Source: Collinsella sp. (GTDB lineage: Bacteria; Actinomycetota; Coriobacteriia; Coriobacteriales; Coriobacteriaceae). Taken from it: a stretch of 5,689 bases of DNA. A model generated the notes under the pieces. It did not search any database, was not told where the DNA came from, and saw nothing but the letters and a program-made list of their open reading frames with translations. The first letter of the stretch is position 1; each line of letters opens with the position of its first letter. Of the stretch, positions 1-5,629 are shown piece by piece. Location: NCBI GenBank assembly GCA_019419525.1, contig DXZU01000043.1:1-5689 (forward strand), given 5' to 3'. The position numbers and the translations under genes were made by a program.

Positions 1-467
1 CCGGCGTCCTTGGTGGCCTGACGCTGGGCGTCGTTGAAGTAGGCCGGGACGGTGATGACGGCGTCGGTGACGGTCTCGCCCAGATACTTCTCGGCGTCGG
101 CCTTCATCTTTGCGAGCGTCATGGCGCTCACCTGCTCGGCGGTATAATCCTTGCCCTCGATATCGACGACGGCACGGCCACCCTGGCCCTCCTTGACCTC
201 ATACGGCACGGTCTTGATCTCGGAGGTGCACTCGGAGTACTTGCGGCCCATGAAGCGCTTGATGGAGAACACGGTGTTCTTGGGGTTGGTGACAGCCTGG
301 TTCTTAGCGGCCTTACCCACGACGCGGTCGCCGTCAGCACGGAAGCCCACGACAGACGGGGTGGTACGGTCGCCCTCGGCGTTCACGATAATGGTCGGAG
401 AACCGCCCTCGAGGACGGCCATAGCGGAGTTAGTAGTACCAAGGTCGATACCAAGAATCTTACTCAT
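1..467 (-). CDS. dnaK: Molecular chaperone DnaK (Hsp70), N-terminal 155 residues, cut by window edge
   Basis: This is the start of the ATP-dependent Hsp70 chaperone, which folds and rescues proteins in the cytoplasm together with DnaJ and GrpE. The reverse-strand translation starts MSKILGIDLGTTNSAMAVLE. Residues 6-14 (GIDLGTTNS) are the phosphate-1 loop of the actin-like ATPase. Lys70 in SIKRFMGRK falls at the position of the catalytic lysine of E. coli DnaK, and VPAYFNDAQRQATKDAG (from residue 140) is a family signature. Only part of the nucleotide-binding domain is present; the rest and the substrate-binding domain lie beyond the left edge. The ATG at 465-467 is preceded by GAGAGAGGGA (475-484) at 7 nt, a clear ribosome binding site. 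The gene is divergent from the ferredoxin gene. Identity is certain; what follows dnaK cannot be seen. Confidence 0.97.
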   Translation of the reverse strand, partial: MSKILGIDLGTTNSAMAVLEGGSPTIIVNAEGDRTTPSVVGFRADGDRVVGKAAKNQAVTNPKNTVFSIKRFMGRKYSECTSEIKTVPYEVKEGQGGRAVVDIEGKDYTAEQVSAMTLAKMKADAEKYLGETVTDAVITVPAYFNDAQRQATKDA

Positions 468-568
468 TAGAAATTCCCTCTCTCTTTTGCGTTCGCGCCG
501 CCTCGACGGTCTGTCGTGTGACGCTTCGGCTTGTCTTTCAGGATGTAGTGTATCCCCTTATGGGCCGG

Positions 569-574
569 AATATA
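569..574 (-). promoter_or_regulatory. Possible dnaK -10 box
   Basis: On the minus strand TATATT matches five of six consensus -10 positions and would give a leader of roughly 95 nt. The hexamer 17 nt upstream (TATATG) is a poor -35. A better -35 (TTGACT, 584-589) is too close to pair with this box. The assignment is therefore tentative, and an activator or alternative spacing is possible. Confidence 0.3.
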
Positions 575-836
575 CAAAATCTAAGTCAATTCATATAAGA
601 TTTCTTATCTCTGAGAGTTTAGGTTCTCAAATGCGCAGGTAGATGCACTGTTTGAGTTCTCGGCAGATTTATTGAGATCTATGTAGAGATGGCTGAGGTT
701 TGGGCTTGGGAGCGCACATGGCGGCCCCGGGCTTCCCTGGGGAAAGTTCGACCCGTTTTTCGGCCAAATAATGGGATGCGGTTTCCGCAAGCACGCTCAA
801 TCGCCCTATATTTCAAGTCACCTATAGCTAACATTT

Positions 837-869
837 GCGCAGCTCAACGGCCCCACCTGCGCGTTTTTT
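837..869 (+). terminator. Orphan intrinsic-terminator-like hairpin
   Basis: GCGCAG (837-842) pairs with CTGCGC (857-862) around a 14-nt loop and is followed by G and six T. In plus orientation this has the form of a factor-independent terminator, although the stem is short. No gene on the plus strand ends here, so it would stop either an unannotated short transcript from about 650-830 or read-through toward the ferredoxin gene. Confidence 0.45.
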
Positions 870-921
870 AGTAAACCTTGGCATACTCGGCGAACGGTAT
901 GAAGATGCCGGCCAGAGGGTA

Positions 922-949
922 TTGCAAACGGTCGCTCCCGTGGTATGTT
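922..949 (+). promoter_or_regulatory. Probable ferredoxin promoter (extended -10)
   Basis: TTGCAA (922-927) and TATGTT (944-949) are separated by 16 nt, each matching four of six consensus positions. A TG at 941-942, one base before the -10, gives the extended -10 form TGnTATGTT. Transcription would start near 956, leaving a leader of about 55 nt before the ATG at 1011. Confidence 0.5.
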
Positions 950-1010
950 TTTGCCCGAATCAAACCGGCGCGCATCGCCTGTAGCGTCGGTCAACAGAGA
1001 GGAAACTACC

Positions 1011-1196
1011 ATGGCTCATCCCGTAATTGATGCCGACGAGTGCATCGCTTGTGGCGTTTGCGTCGACTCCTGCCCCGCTGGCGTTCTGGAGCTCCAGGAC
1101 GTCGCTACCGTCGCTGACGAGGACTCCTGCGTCGCCTGTGGCGCTTGCCAGGACGCTTGCCCCGCCGGCGCGATCACCGAGATCGTCGAGGAGTAA
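1011..1196 (+). CDS. Small 2[4Fe-4S] ferredoxin (clostridial type)
   Basis: This is a 61-residue soluble electron carrier. Two complete CxxCxxCxxxCP motifs are visible: Cys11, 14, 17 and 21, then Cys40, 43, 46 and 50, each ending in a CPAG turn. In this fold the fourth cysteine of one motif completes the cluster of the other. Length and motif spacing match bacterial low-potential ferredoxins that serve enzymes such as pyruvate:ferredoxin oxidoreductase and hydrogenases in anaerobes; the actual partner cannot be read from this window. The ATG at 1011 is chosen because AGAGAGGA (996-1003) lies 7 nt upstream. An in-frame ATG at 945 overlaps the probable -10 box and lacks a ribosome binding site. 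The gene appears monocistronic, with its own promoter and a strong terminator. It converges on the nad operon and is not part of it. Confidence 0.96.
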   Translation: MAHPVIDADECIACGVCVDSCPAGVLELQDVATVADEDSCVACGACQDACPAGAITEIVEE

Positions 1197-1231
1197 CAAC
1201 TCCCCCGCTTGCACACTCACAAGTACACCGT

Positions 1232-1280
1232 GCACAAAAAGGAGGCCTCCGCATCGCCGCGGAGGCCTCCTTTTTTGTGC
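1232..1280. terminator. Bidirectional intrinsic terminator
   Basis: Twelve perfect GC-rich pairs (1241-1252 with 1259-1270) enclose a 6-nt loop. The stem is flanked by five A on the left and six T on the right, then by GCAC/GTGC. On the plus strand it ends the ferredoxin transcript 35 nt after the stop. On the minus strand the A tract becomes a T tract, so it can also stop read-through from niaR. The stem core GGAGGCCTCC is itself palindromic. Confidence 0.93.
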
Positions 1281-1325
1281 GGATAACTAATTTGGCACCG
1301 TCGCAGGTTGAGCTCACGTCAGCGA

Positions 1326-1423
1326 AAACGCCCCTAAGCGAGCAAGGTGACGTGAAAGAGGAGGGAAGCGTACTTTGGTACGCGACCGACGATTGAACGT
1401 CAGATTGCCGCTTAGGGACGTTT
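1326..1423. repeat. Nested 98-bp inverted repeat downstream of niaR
   Basis: The outer arms 1326-1340 and 1409-1423 are complementary at 14 of 15 positions (core CCCTAAGCG / CGCTTAGGG). Inside them GCAA (1342-1345) pairs with TTGC (1405-1408), TGACGT (1348-1353) with ACGTCA (1397-1402), and GCGTAC (1368-1373) with GTACGC (1378-1383) around a TTTG loop. The whole unit can fold into one long interrupted stem. It starts 10 nt after the niaR stop. On the minus strand the outer stem is followed by a short T run (GCGTTTTCGC), so it might act as a weak terminator. A non-autonomous repeat element or a structured RNA would also fit. Confidence 0.75.
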
Positions 1424-1433
1424 GCAGCATCGG

Positions 1434-1979
1434 CTACGATAGATCGTCCTCGTAAGGCATTAAATCGGCAAGGTAGCCCTTCTCCTTGAGTATGGCCTCG
1501 ATCTCGTCGAGGGTCTGCTCGTCCTCCGCCGCGATGCGATGGAAGTGGTAGCCGCTCGTCACCGTTAGTAGTGGAAAGCTCTTGCCGCTCTCGATATCGT
1601 GCAGGTAGCGCTCAACATCGCGACGATTGCGGATGTCCAGGTCGGCCGTGATCTTGCCGTACACACGATGGTTGACGATCACGTTGAGCACGGCGCCACC
1701 CGCGTCGACGATACTCGTAAGCTCGTCGCCCGCCTGCTCCACGCCGTGGCGCACCTTAACAAGACGCGTGGGCACGGCGGGGCTACTCGCGGCTTCCTGC
1801 AGCACGTAGCCGCGGTTGGTCGCCACGATATCGTGCCCATCGGCACGCAACAGGGCAATATCCTGAACCACGACCTGACGGCTCACGCCAACCTCGCGGG
1901 CAAGTGCGCTGCCCGAAACGGGCTCCTTGGCTCCTTCGAGCACGCCCATGATGGCACGGCGACGCTCGCGGGCGTTCAT
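1434..1979 (-). CDS. niaR: NiaR-type transcriptional repressor of NAD synthesis (HTH + 3H domain)
   Basis: This 181-residue protein combines an N-terminal helix-turn-helix (about residues 5-60; recognition region GSALAREVGVSRQVVVQDIALLR) with a C-terminal 3H domain (about 72-175). His78, Glu86, His145 and His147 have the same spacing as the metal ligands I recall for the Thermotoga 3H protein TM1602 (His79, Glu87, His144, His146). Family members bind niacin and repress NAD biosynthesis or niacin uptake genes. Its ATG overlaps the nadC stop by one base (TAATG) and only a weak GGACGG precedes it, so translation probably depends on reinitiation after nadC. As last gene of the operon with a palindrome at its promoter, it should regulate its own synthesis. 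Family assignment is firm; the niacin response is inferred from the family. Confidence 0.93.
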   Translation of the reverse strand: MNARERRRAIMGVLEGAKEPVSGSALAREVGVSRQVVVQDIALLRADGHDIVATNRGYVLQEAASSPAVPTRLVKVRHGVEQAGDELTSIVDAGGAVLNVIVNHRVYGKITADLDIRNRRDVERYLHDIESGKSFPLLTVTSGYHFHRIAAEDEQTLDEIEAILKEKGYLADLMPYEDDLS

Positions 1980-2839
1980 TATTTACCGTCCAGCAGACGC
2001 AGGTGCTTAAGCGAGAGGTCGAGGATCGGCGCAGAGTGCGTCAGGGCGCCCGAGCTAATATAGTCGACACCCAGATCGGCCAGGGCGCGAATGTTGCTGG
2101 CGTCCACGTTGCCCGAGCACTCGGTCTTGGCGCGGCCATCGATAAGCTCAATCGCGGCAGCCATGTCGTCGTGGGTCATGTTGTCGAACATGATGATGTC
2201 GGCGCCGGCTTCCACGGCCTCGCGCACCATGTCCAGGTTCTCGCACTCGATCTCGACCGTCGTGGTAAACGATGCATGGGCGCGCGCCATCTCGATCGCA
2301 CGCATCACGCCGCCGGCGGCGTCGATGTGGTTGTCCTTGAGCATGACGGCCGTCGACAGGTTGTAACGGTGGTTGCTGCCGCCGCCGATCTCGACTGCTG
2401 CCTTCTCGAAGACGCGCATGCCCGGCGTGGTCTTGCGCGTGTCGACGAGCACGGTCTTGGTTCCCTCGAGCGCCGCGGCCATGCTGTGCGTGTAGGTAGC
2501 GATGCCGCTCATGCGCTGCAGGTAGTTGAGCGCCACGCGCTCACCCGAAAGCAGCACGCGCGCATCGCCCCGCACCTGACCCACATGGTCGCCGGCGTGC
2601 ACCTCCTCGCCATCGGCAACGTCGAGCAGCACCGAGCTCTGCGAATCCAGCAGCTCAAAGGTACGGGCAAACACATCCAAGCCGGCGATGATGCCGTCGG
2701 CCTTGGCGATAAGCTCCACCGTGGCGGGACGCGCCGTGGGGCACACGCTCGCCGTGCTCACGTCCTCAAACGTAATGTCCTCGCGCAGAGCCTGTAAAAT
2801 CAGATCATCGACGACGAGCTTCATGGTAATGGGATTCAT
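1979..2839 (-). CDS. nadC: Quinolinate phosphoribosyltransferase (decarboxylating)
   Basis: NadC converts quinolinate and PRPP to nicotinate mononucleotide, CO2 and pyrophosphate, the step that joins de novo synthesis to the common NAD pathway. The 286 residues match the usual family length. Visible signatures are RMSGIAT (109-115), DTRKTTPG (133-140) and GGGSNHRYNL (152-161) followed by MLKDNHI (166-172). These contain the phosphate- and quinolinate-binding Arg109, Arg135, His157, Arg158 and Lys168. Next come the acidic VEIECEN segment (195-201), MFDN (217-220) and SSGALTHS (262-269). The ATG at 2837-2839 follows AGAGGAG (2846-2852) at 6 nt; this site lies in the last codons of nadB, and the gap between the genes is 3 nt, so the two are probably translationally coupled. 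A second in-frame ATG at 2824 is a weaker choice. The 3' end overlaps the niaR start by one base. Confidence 0.97.
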   Translation of the reverse strand: MNPITMKLVVDDLILQALREDITFEDVSTASVCPTARPATVELIAKADGIIAGLDVFARTFELLDSQSSVLLDVADGEEVHAGDHVGQVRGDARVLLSGERVALNYLQRMSGIATYTHSMAAALEGTKTVLVDTRKTTPGMRVFEKAAVEIGGGSNHRYNLSTAVMLKDNHIDAAGGVMRAIEMARAHASFTTTVEIECENLDMVREAVEAGADIIMFDNMTHDDMAAAIELIDGRAKTECSGNVDASNIRALADLGVDYISSGALTHSAPILDLSLKHLRLLDGK

Positions 2840-2842
2840 GGT

Positions 2843-4219
2843 CTACTCCTCTGCGGCCTGCGTGCCGGCGGCACGGGCCAAATCATCGATTGCAAGGGTA
2901 TCGGAACTCAGGGCGCGATGGCGTCCATCGAGCGCGGGCTCGCCCGCCTGCTCCACGGCCAGCGACTCGCCGGTGCGCATGTACCACGCGGCGCGACGAC
3001 CCCAGACCAGCGCCTCGAGCAGACTATTTGATGCAAGGCGATTCTTGCCGTGAACGCCGTTGCAAGCCGTCTCGCCCGCAGCGTAGAGCTCGGGCATCGA
3101 AGTGCGGCCGTCCTTATCGACCCATACGCCGCCCATAAAGTAGTGCTGCGTGGGCGTAACGGGGATGGGCTCGTCCAAGATGTCGCGACCGTCCTCAAGG
3201 CAGCGCGCGCGAATGTTGGCAAAGTGCCCAGTCACCACGTCGCGCTCGACGGGGGCAAAGCTCAGCCACTCGTGCTCGGTGCCGTCCTGCTTCATCTGCT
3301 CGCGGATGGCGGCAGCGACAACGTCGCGCGGCTGCAACTCGTCGGTAAAACGCTCGCCGGCGGCATTGAGCAGAATCGCGCCCTCACCGCGGCAGCTCTC
3401 GCTGATCAGGAACGTACGGCCTGGCTGCGGCGAGAACAGGCCCGTGGGATGGATCTGCACGTAGTCCAGGTGCTCCATCTTAATGCCGTGCTCCTGCGCG
3501 ATGTAGCAGGCGTCGCCCGTGAGCTGCGGGTAGTTGGTCGAATGGTCGTATACGCCACCGATGCCGCCCGTCGCCCACAGCGTATGGCGGGCATGGATCT
3601 TAAACGGCTTACCGACATGCACGCCCTCAGCGGCATTTGCCAGCTCGTCGGCGGGGCGAGCTGAATCGTCCTCGTCCACGGCAACAGCGACGACACCAGT
3701 GCACACCGTGGCCCCATCGCGCTCTGCCGTCAGGATGTCGGTCATGGCAACGTGTTCGAGAATCTGCACGTTATCCAGCTTGCGGACGGCCTGAAGCAGC
3801 TTGGTCGTAATCTCCTTGCCCGTAATGTCGGCATGGAAGGCAATGCGCGGACGGCTGTGCGCGCCCTCGCGGGTAAAGTCGAGGCCGCCATCGGCCTTGC
3901 GCTCAAAATCCACGCCCATCGCTAGCAGGTCGTTGATGACCGAGCGGCTCGAGCGGATCATGATGTCGACGCTCTCGCGGCGGTTCTCGTAATGGCCGGC
4001 GTGCATGGTGTCCTCAAAGAAGGCATCGTAGTCCGAGCCCTCGGGCAGCACGCAGATGCCGCCCTGCGCGAGCATCGAATCGCACTCGTCGACCGCGCCC
4101 TTGGAGAGCATGATCACGCGCGTGCTCGTCGGCAGGTTGAGCGCCGCGTACAGGCCCGCTACGCCGCAGCCGGCAATGACGACGTCGCACTCCATATCGG
4201 GGTATTGCTTGGTTTCCAC
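2843..4219 (-). CDS. nadB: L-aspartate oxidase, short form lacking most of the C-terminal helical domain
   Basis: NadB is the FAD enzyme that oxidises L-aspartate to iminoaspartate for NadA; in an anaerobe fumarate is the likely electron acceptor. From the GTG start it has 458 residues. The FAD-binding GCGVAGL is at 17-23, AQGGI at 51-55, HPTGL at 257-261, RGEGA at 277-281, LQPRDVV at 295-301, QHYFMGGV at 358-365, and the C-terminal FAD signature AAGET...NRLASNSLLEALVWG at 380-407. Arg298, His359 and Arg394 keep the spacing of E. coli Arg290, His351 and Arg386. Only about 50 residues follow the last motif, against roughly 140 in E. coli NadB (540 residues), so the helical domain is mostly absent. 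GTG (4217-4219) is preferred because GGGAGAGGA lies 5 nt upstream. An in-frame ATG at 4246 would add nine residues but sits inside a palindromic repeat. Confidence 0.95.
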   Translation of the reverse strand: METKQYPDMECDVVIAGCGVAGLYAALNLPTSTRVIMLSKGAVDECDSMLAQGGICVLPEGSDYDAFFEDTMHAGHYENRRESVDIMIRSSRSVINDLLAMGVDFERKADGGLDFTREGAHSRPRIAFHADITGKEITTKLLQAVRKLDNVQILEHVAMTDILTAERDGATVCTGVVAVAVDEDDSARPADELANAAEGVHVGKPFKIHARHTLWATGGIGGVYDHSTNYPQLTGDACYIAQEHGIKMEHLDYVQIHPTGLFSPQPGRTFLISESCRGEGAILLNAAGERFTDELQPRDVVAAAIREQMKQDGTEHEWLSFAPVERDVVTGHFANIRARCLEDGRDILDEPIPVTPTQHYFMGGVWVDKDGRTSMPELYAAGETACNGVHGKNRLASNSLLEALVWGRRAAWYMRTGESLAVEQAGEPALDGRHRALSSDTLAIDDLARAAGTQAAEE

Positions 4220-4224
4220 AGGAA

Positions 4225-4233
4225 TCCTCTCCC
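4225..4233 (-). promoter_or_regulatory. Ribosome binding site deciding the nadB start
   Basis: On the minus strand GGGAGAGGA is followed by TTCCT and then GTG (4217-4219). This is much stronger than the weak GAGGGA, about 9 nt ahead of the alternative ATG at 4246. It lies just outside the palindrome at 4237-4271, so it stays free if that hairpin forms. Confidence 0.65.
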
Positions 4234-4236
4234 TTG

Positions 4237-4271
4237 AATGTGACATAAGAAACCGTCCCTCATGCCACATT
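4237..4271. repeat. REP-like 35-bp palindrome between nadA and nadB
   Basis: AATGTGACAT (4237-4246) and ATGCCACATT (4262-4271) are inverted repeats matching at 9 of 10 positions. In the minus-strand mRNA the one mismatch becomes a G-U pair, giving a continuous 10-bp stem with a 15-nt loop (GAGGGACGGTTTCTT). It fills the nadA-nadB gap, beginning 3 nt after the nadA stop. The ATGTCACATT arm with a GGGACGGTT core resembles, from memory, the palindromic repeats associated with REP-type transposases in many genomes. Confidence 0.65.
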
Positions 4272-4274
4272 GTT

Positions 4275-5300
4275 CTAGCGTGCTGCGTACTCGAGCATGC
4301 GGTCGAGCGTAAGTTTGGCCTGGTCGGCAGCCTCGTCCGACACGCCGATCTGCACCTCGCCCTCACCCGTCTCCAGGCAGCGCACGAGCTTTTCGAGCGT
4401 GATGAGATCCATGTTGACGCAGGTGGGCTGCACCGCGGGGAAGTAGAACTTCTTGCCGGTGCCCTGGCAGCGGCGCTCGAGCTCGTAGAGCACACCGCGG
4501 ACCGTCACGATAATGAACTCGCTCGCGTCGGACTCCTCGGCATACTTGATGATGCCGGCGGTGGAGCCGATGTAGTCGGCCTCAGCCAGGACGTCAGCCT
4601 TGCACTCAGGATGCGCCAGCACGAGCGCGTCGGGGTGGGCCTCCGTCGCGTCAACGATCTGCTCGACGGTGATGATGTGATGGCGCGGGCAGTAGCCGTT
4701 GTTGAGGATGACGTGCTTTTGGGGCACCTGCTCGGCTACGAAGCGGCCCAGGTTCTGGTCGGGAATGAACAAGATGTGCTGCTGCGGCAGCTCGGAGACG
4801 ATCTTGACGGCGTTTGAGCTGGTAACGCACACGTCACTCCAGCTCTTGATCTCGACCGTGGAGTTGACGTAGCAGACCACGGCCAGGTCGTCGCCGTACT
4901 CGGCGCGCGCCGCATCGACCGTCTCGCGCTTGACCATGTGCGCCATGGGACAGTCCGCGCCCGGCTCGGGCAGCAGCACGGTCTTGGTGGGATTGAGCAG
5001 CTTGGCGCTCTCGCCCATAAACTCCACGCCGCACAGCACGATGGTCTGCTGCGGCAGGCTCTTGGCAAGCTTTGCCAGGTAGAAGCTGTCGCCGACGTAA
5101 TCGGCCACAGCCTGAACCTCGGGCGCCACGTAATAGTGCGCCAGGATCACCGCGTCGCGTTGGGTTTTAAGTTGCTGAATGGCCTCGACGAGCTCTGCGG
5201 GCACCAGTGCCGCGCGCTCCGTTGCCGTCGTTGCCGATGCTAGGCCGGCCGCGATATCGCGTGCAAGCTCCGACGCATCCATGTTCGCGCTCTGTGCCAT
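4275..5300 (-). CDS. nadA: Quinolinate synthase A, [4Fe-4S] enzyme
   Basis: NadA condenses iminoaspartate with dihydroxyacetone phosphate to quinolinate using an oxygen-sensitive [4Fe-4S] cluster in the cytoplasm. The 341 residues include ILAHYYVAPEVQAVADYVGD (52-71), LCGVEFMGESAK (89-100), the YVNS...SDVCVTSSNA segment (144-164), IPDQNLGR (179-186), NGYCPRHH (201-208), LAHPEC (228-233) and the QPTCVNM segment (291-297). Cys90, Cys204 and Cys294 fit the three cluster ligands of the family. The ATG at 5298-5300 is chosen: GAGAGGGG (5306-5313) lies 5 nt upstream. A TTG directly before it would leave only 2 nt and is rejected. It is the first gene of the operon, behind a promoter overlapped by a 36-bp palindrome. 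No sign of truncation or frameshift. Confidence 0.97.
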   Translation of the reverse strand: MAQSANMDASELARDIAAGLASATTATERAALVPAELVEAIQQLKTQRDAVILAHYYVAPEVQAVADYVGDSFYLAKLAKSLPQQTIVLCGVEFMGESAKLLNPTKTVLLPEPGADCPMAHMVKRETVDAARAEYGDDLAVVCYVNSTVEIKSWSDVCVTSSNAVKIVSELPQQHILFIPDQNLGRFVAEQVPQKHVILNNGYCPRHHIITVEQIVDATEAHPDALVLAHPECKADVLAEADYIGSTAGIIKYAEESDASEFIIVTVRGVLYELERRCQGTGKKFYFPAVQPTCVNMDLITLEKLVRCLETGEGEVQIGVSDEAADQAKLTLDRMLEYAAR

Positions 5301-5335
5301 CAAGGCCCCTCTCTTTTGGCGAATCTTGGGGCTTT

Positions 5336-5364
5336 AGTATGACACCTAGGTTTACAGCTGACAA
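5336..5364 (-). promoter_or_regulatory. Probable nad operon promoter
   Basis: On the minus strand TTGTCA (5359-5364, five of six consensus positions) and CATACT (5336-5341, four of six) are exactly 17 nt apart. Transcription would start near 5329, giving a leader of about 29 nt before nadA. The -35 and much of the spacer lie inside the 36-bp palindrome, the geometry expected for repression by steric block. Confidence 0.6.
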
Positions 5365-5381
5365 GACAGCTGTAAACCTAG
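5346..5381. promoter_or_regulatory. Probable NiaR operator: 36-bp perfect palindrome
   Basis: CTAGGTTTACAGCTG (5346-5360) and CAGCTGTAAACCTAG (5367-5381) are perfect inverted repeats of 15 bp around the 6-nt centre ACAAGA. On the coding (minus) strand the centre reads ACAGCTGTCTTGTCAGCTGT, which resembles the TGTCTTGACA-centred NiaR motif I recall from Firmicutes. It overlaps the nadA -35 box, and the putative cognate repressor is the last gene of the same operon. A further TGTAAA copy lies at 5383-5388. Confidence 0.72.
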
Positions 5382-5404
5382 ATGTAAAGTTGAAATAAAG
5401 ATTC

Positions 5405-5473
5405 AATCATGCGGCAGGTCCATTTTCGAACTGGCAAGCTGAGGACAGCCGAAAATGGACCCGCCCCATGATT
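5405..5473. repeat. 24-bp imperfect inverted repeat with 21-nt spacer
   Basis: Arms 5405-5428 and 5450-5473 are complementary at 22 of 24 positions; the inner 12 bp (GGTCCATTTTCG / CGAAAATGGACC) are perfect. The spacer 5429-5449 shows no obvious further pairing. It lies about 100 bp upstream of the nadA start, outside the probable promoter. No T tract follows the arms on either strand, so it is not a typical terminator. Confidence 0.8.
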
Positions 5474-5550
5474 CGGGCAGCCCGTTTTGTCCTGGACCAA
5501 GGGGCAGTGGTCAAAAAGGGCCAAATATGAGTACTGTCACCAAATTAGCA

Positions 5551-5629
5551 GCATCGATTTTCCGGTCCAGAGCAGCAAAATCGCCTTGTTTGGAGCCCGA
5601 TCGCGACTCTGAAGAACGAAAATCGATGC
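5551..5629. repeat. 79-bp inverted-repeat unit
   Basis: GCATCGATTTTC (5551-5562) and GAAAATCGATGC (5618-5629) are perfect 12-bp inverted repeats. Inside them CAGAG (5568-5572) pairs with CTCTG (5607-5611), so the unit can fold as an interrupted stem-loop. No flanking direct repeats are evident. Confidence 0.75.

Larger units (their letters stand above)
468..1010. other. Gene-free divergent region between dnaK and ferredoxin
   Basis: No reading frame here looks coding: the small ORFs on either strand have no recognisable domain and no good ribosome binding site. The region holds the dnaK leader (about 468-562), a likely dnaK -10 box, two short palindromes (595-608 and 612-629), several small hairpins (for example TGCGG-TTT-CCGCA at 777-789), a terminator-like hairpin at 837-869 and the ferredoxin promoter and leader. 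I see no CIRCE element (TTAGCACTC-N9-GAGTGCTAA) and no complete HspR-type HAIR site. Confidence 0.7.

Noticed and set aside
151..642. 163-codon open frame on the plus strand opposite dnaK
   Set aside because: Its first two-thirds are antisense to the unmistakable dnaK frame and the rest lies in the dnaK leader. No domain is seen.
735..756. tRNA T-arm-like stretch GGGGAAAGTTCGACCC
   Set aside because: The loop resembles a T-loop, but there is no acceptor stem, D arm or anticodon arm around it.
945..1010. Earlier ATG of the ferredoxin frame at 945
   Set aside because: It overlaps the probable -10 box, has no ribosome binding site and would add residues unlike any ferredoxin N-terminus.
2003..2797. 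264-codon open frame on the plus strand opposite nadC
   Set aside because: It lies wholly antisense to nadC, is rich in His, Ala, Val and Gly as expected for a shadow frame in GC-rich DNA, and shows no domain or ribosome binding site.
4220..4495. Upstream extension of nadB as one open frame to 4495
   Set aside because: It overlaps the end of nadA in another frame and is Ser/Arg/Ala-rich shadow sequence. The NadB fold begins at DVVIAGCG, just after the GTG at 4219.
4056..4817. 253-codon open frame on the plus strand opposite nadA and the nadB start
   Set aside because: It runs across the nadA-nadB junction antisense to both and has no recognisable motif.
5301..5303. TTG as nadA start
   Set aside because: It leaves only 2 nt after the GAGAGGGG ribosome binding site; the adjacent ATG has proper 5-nt spacing.
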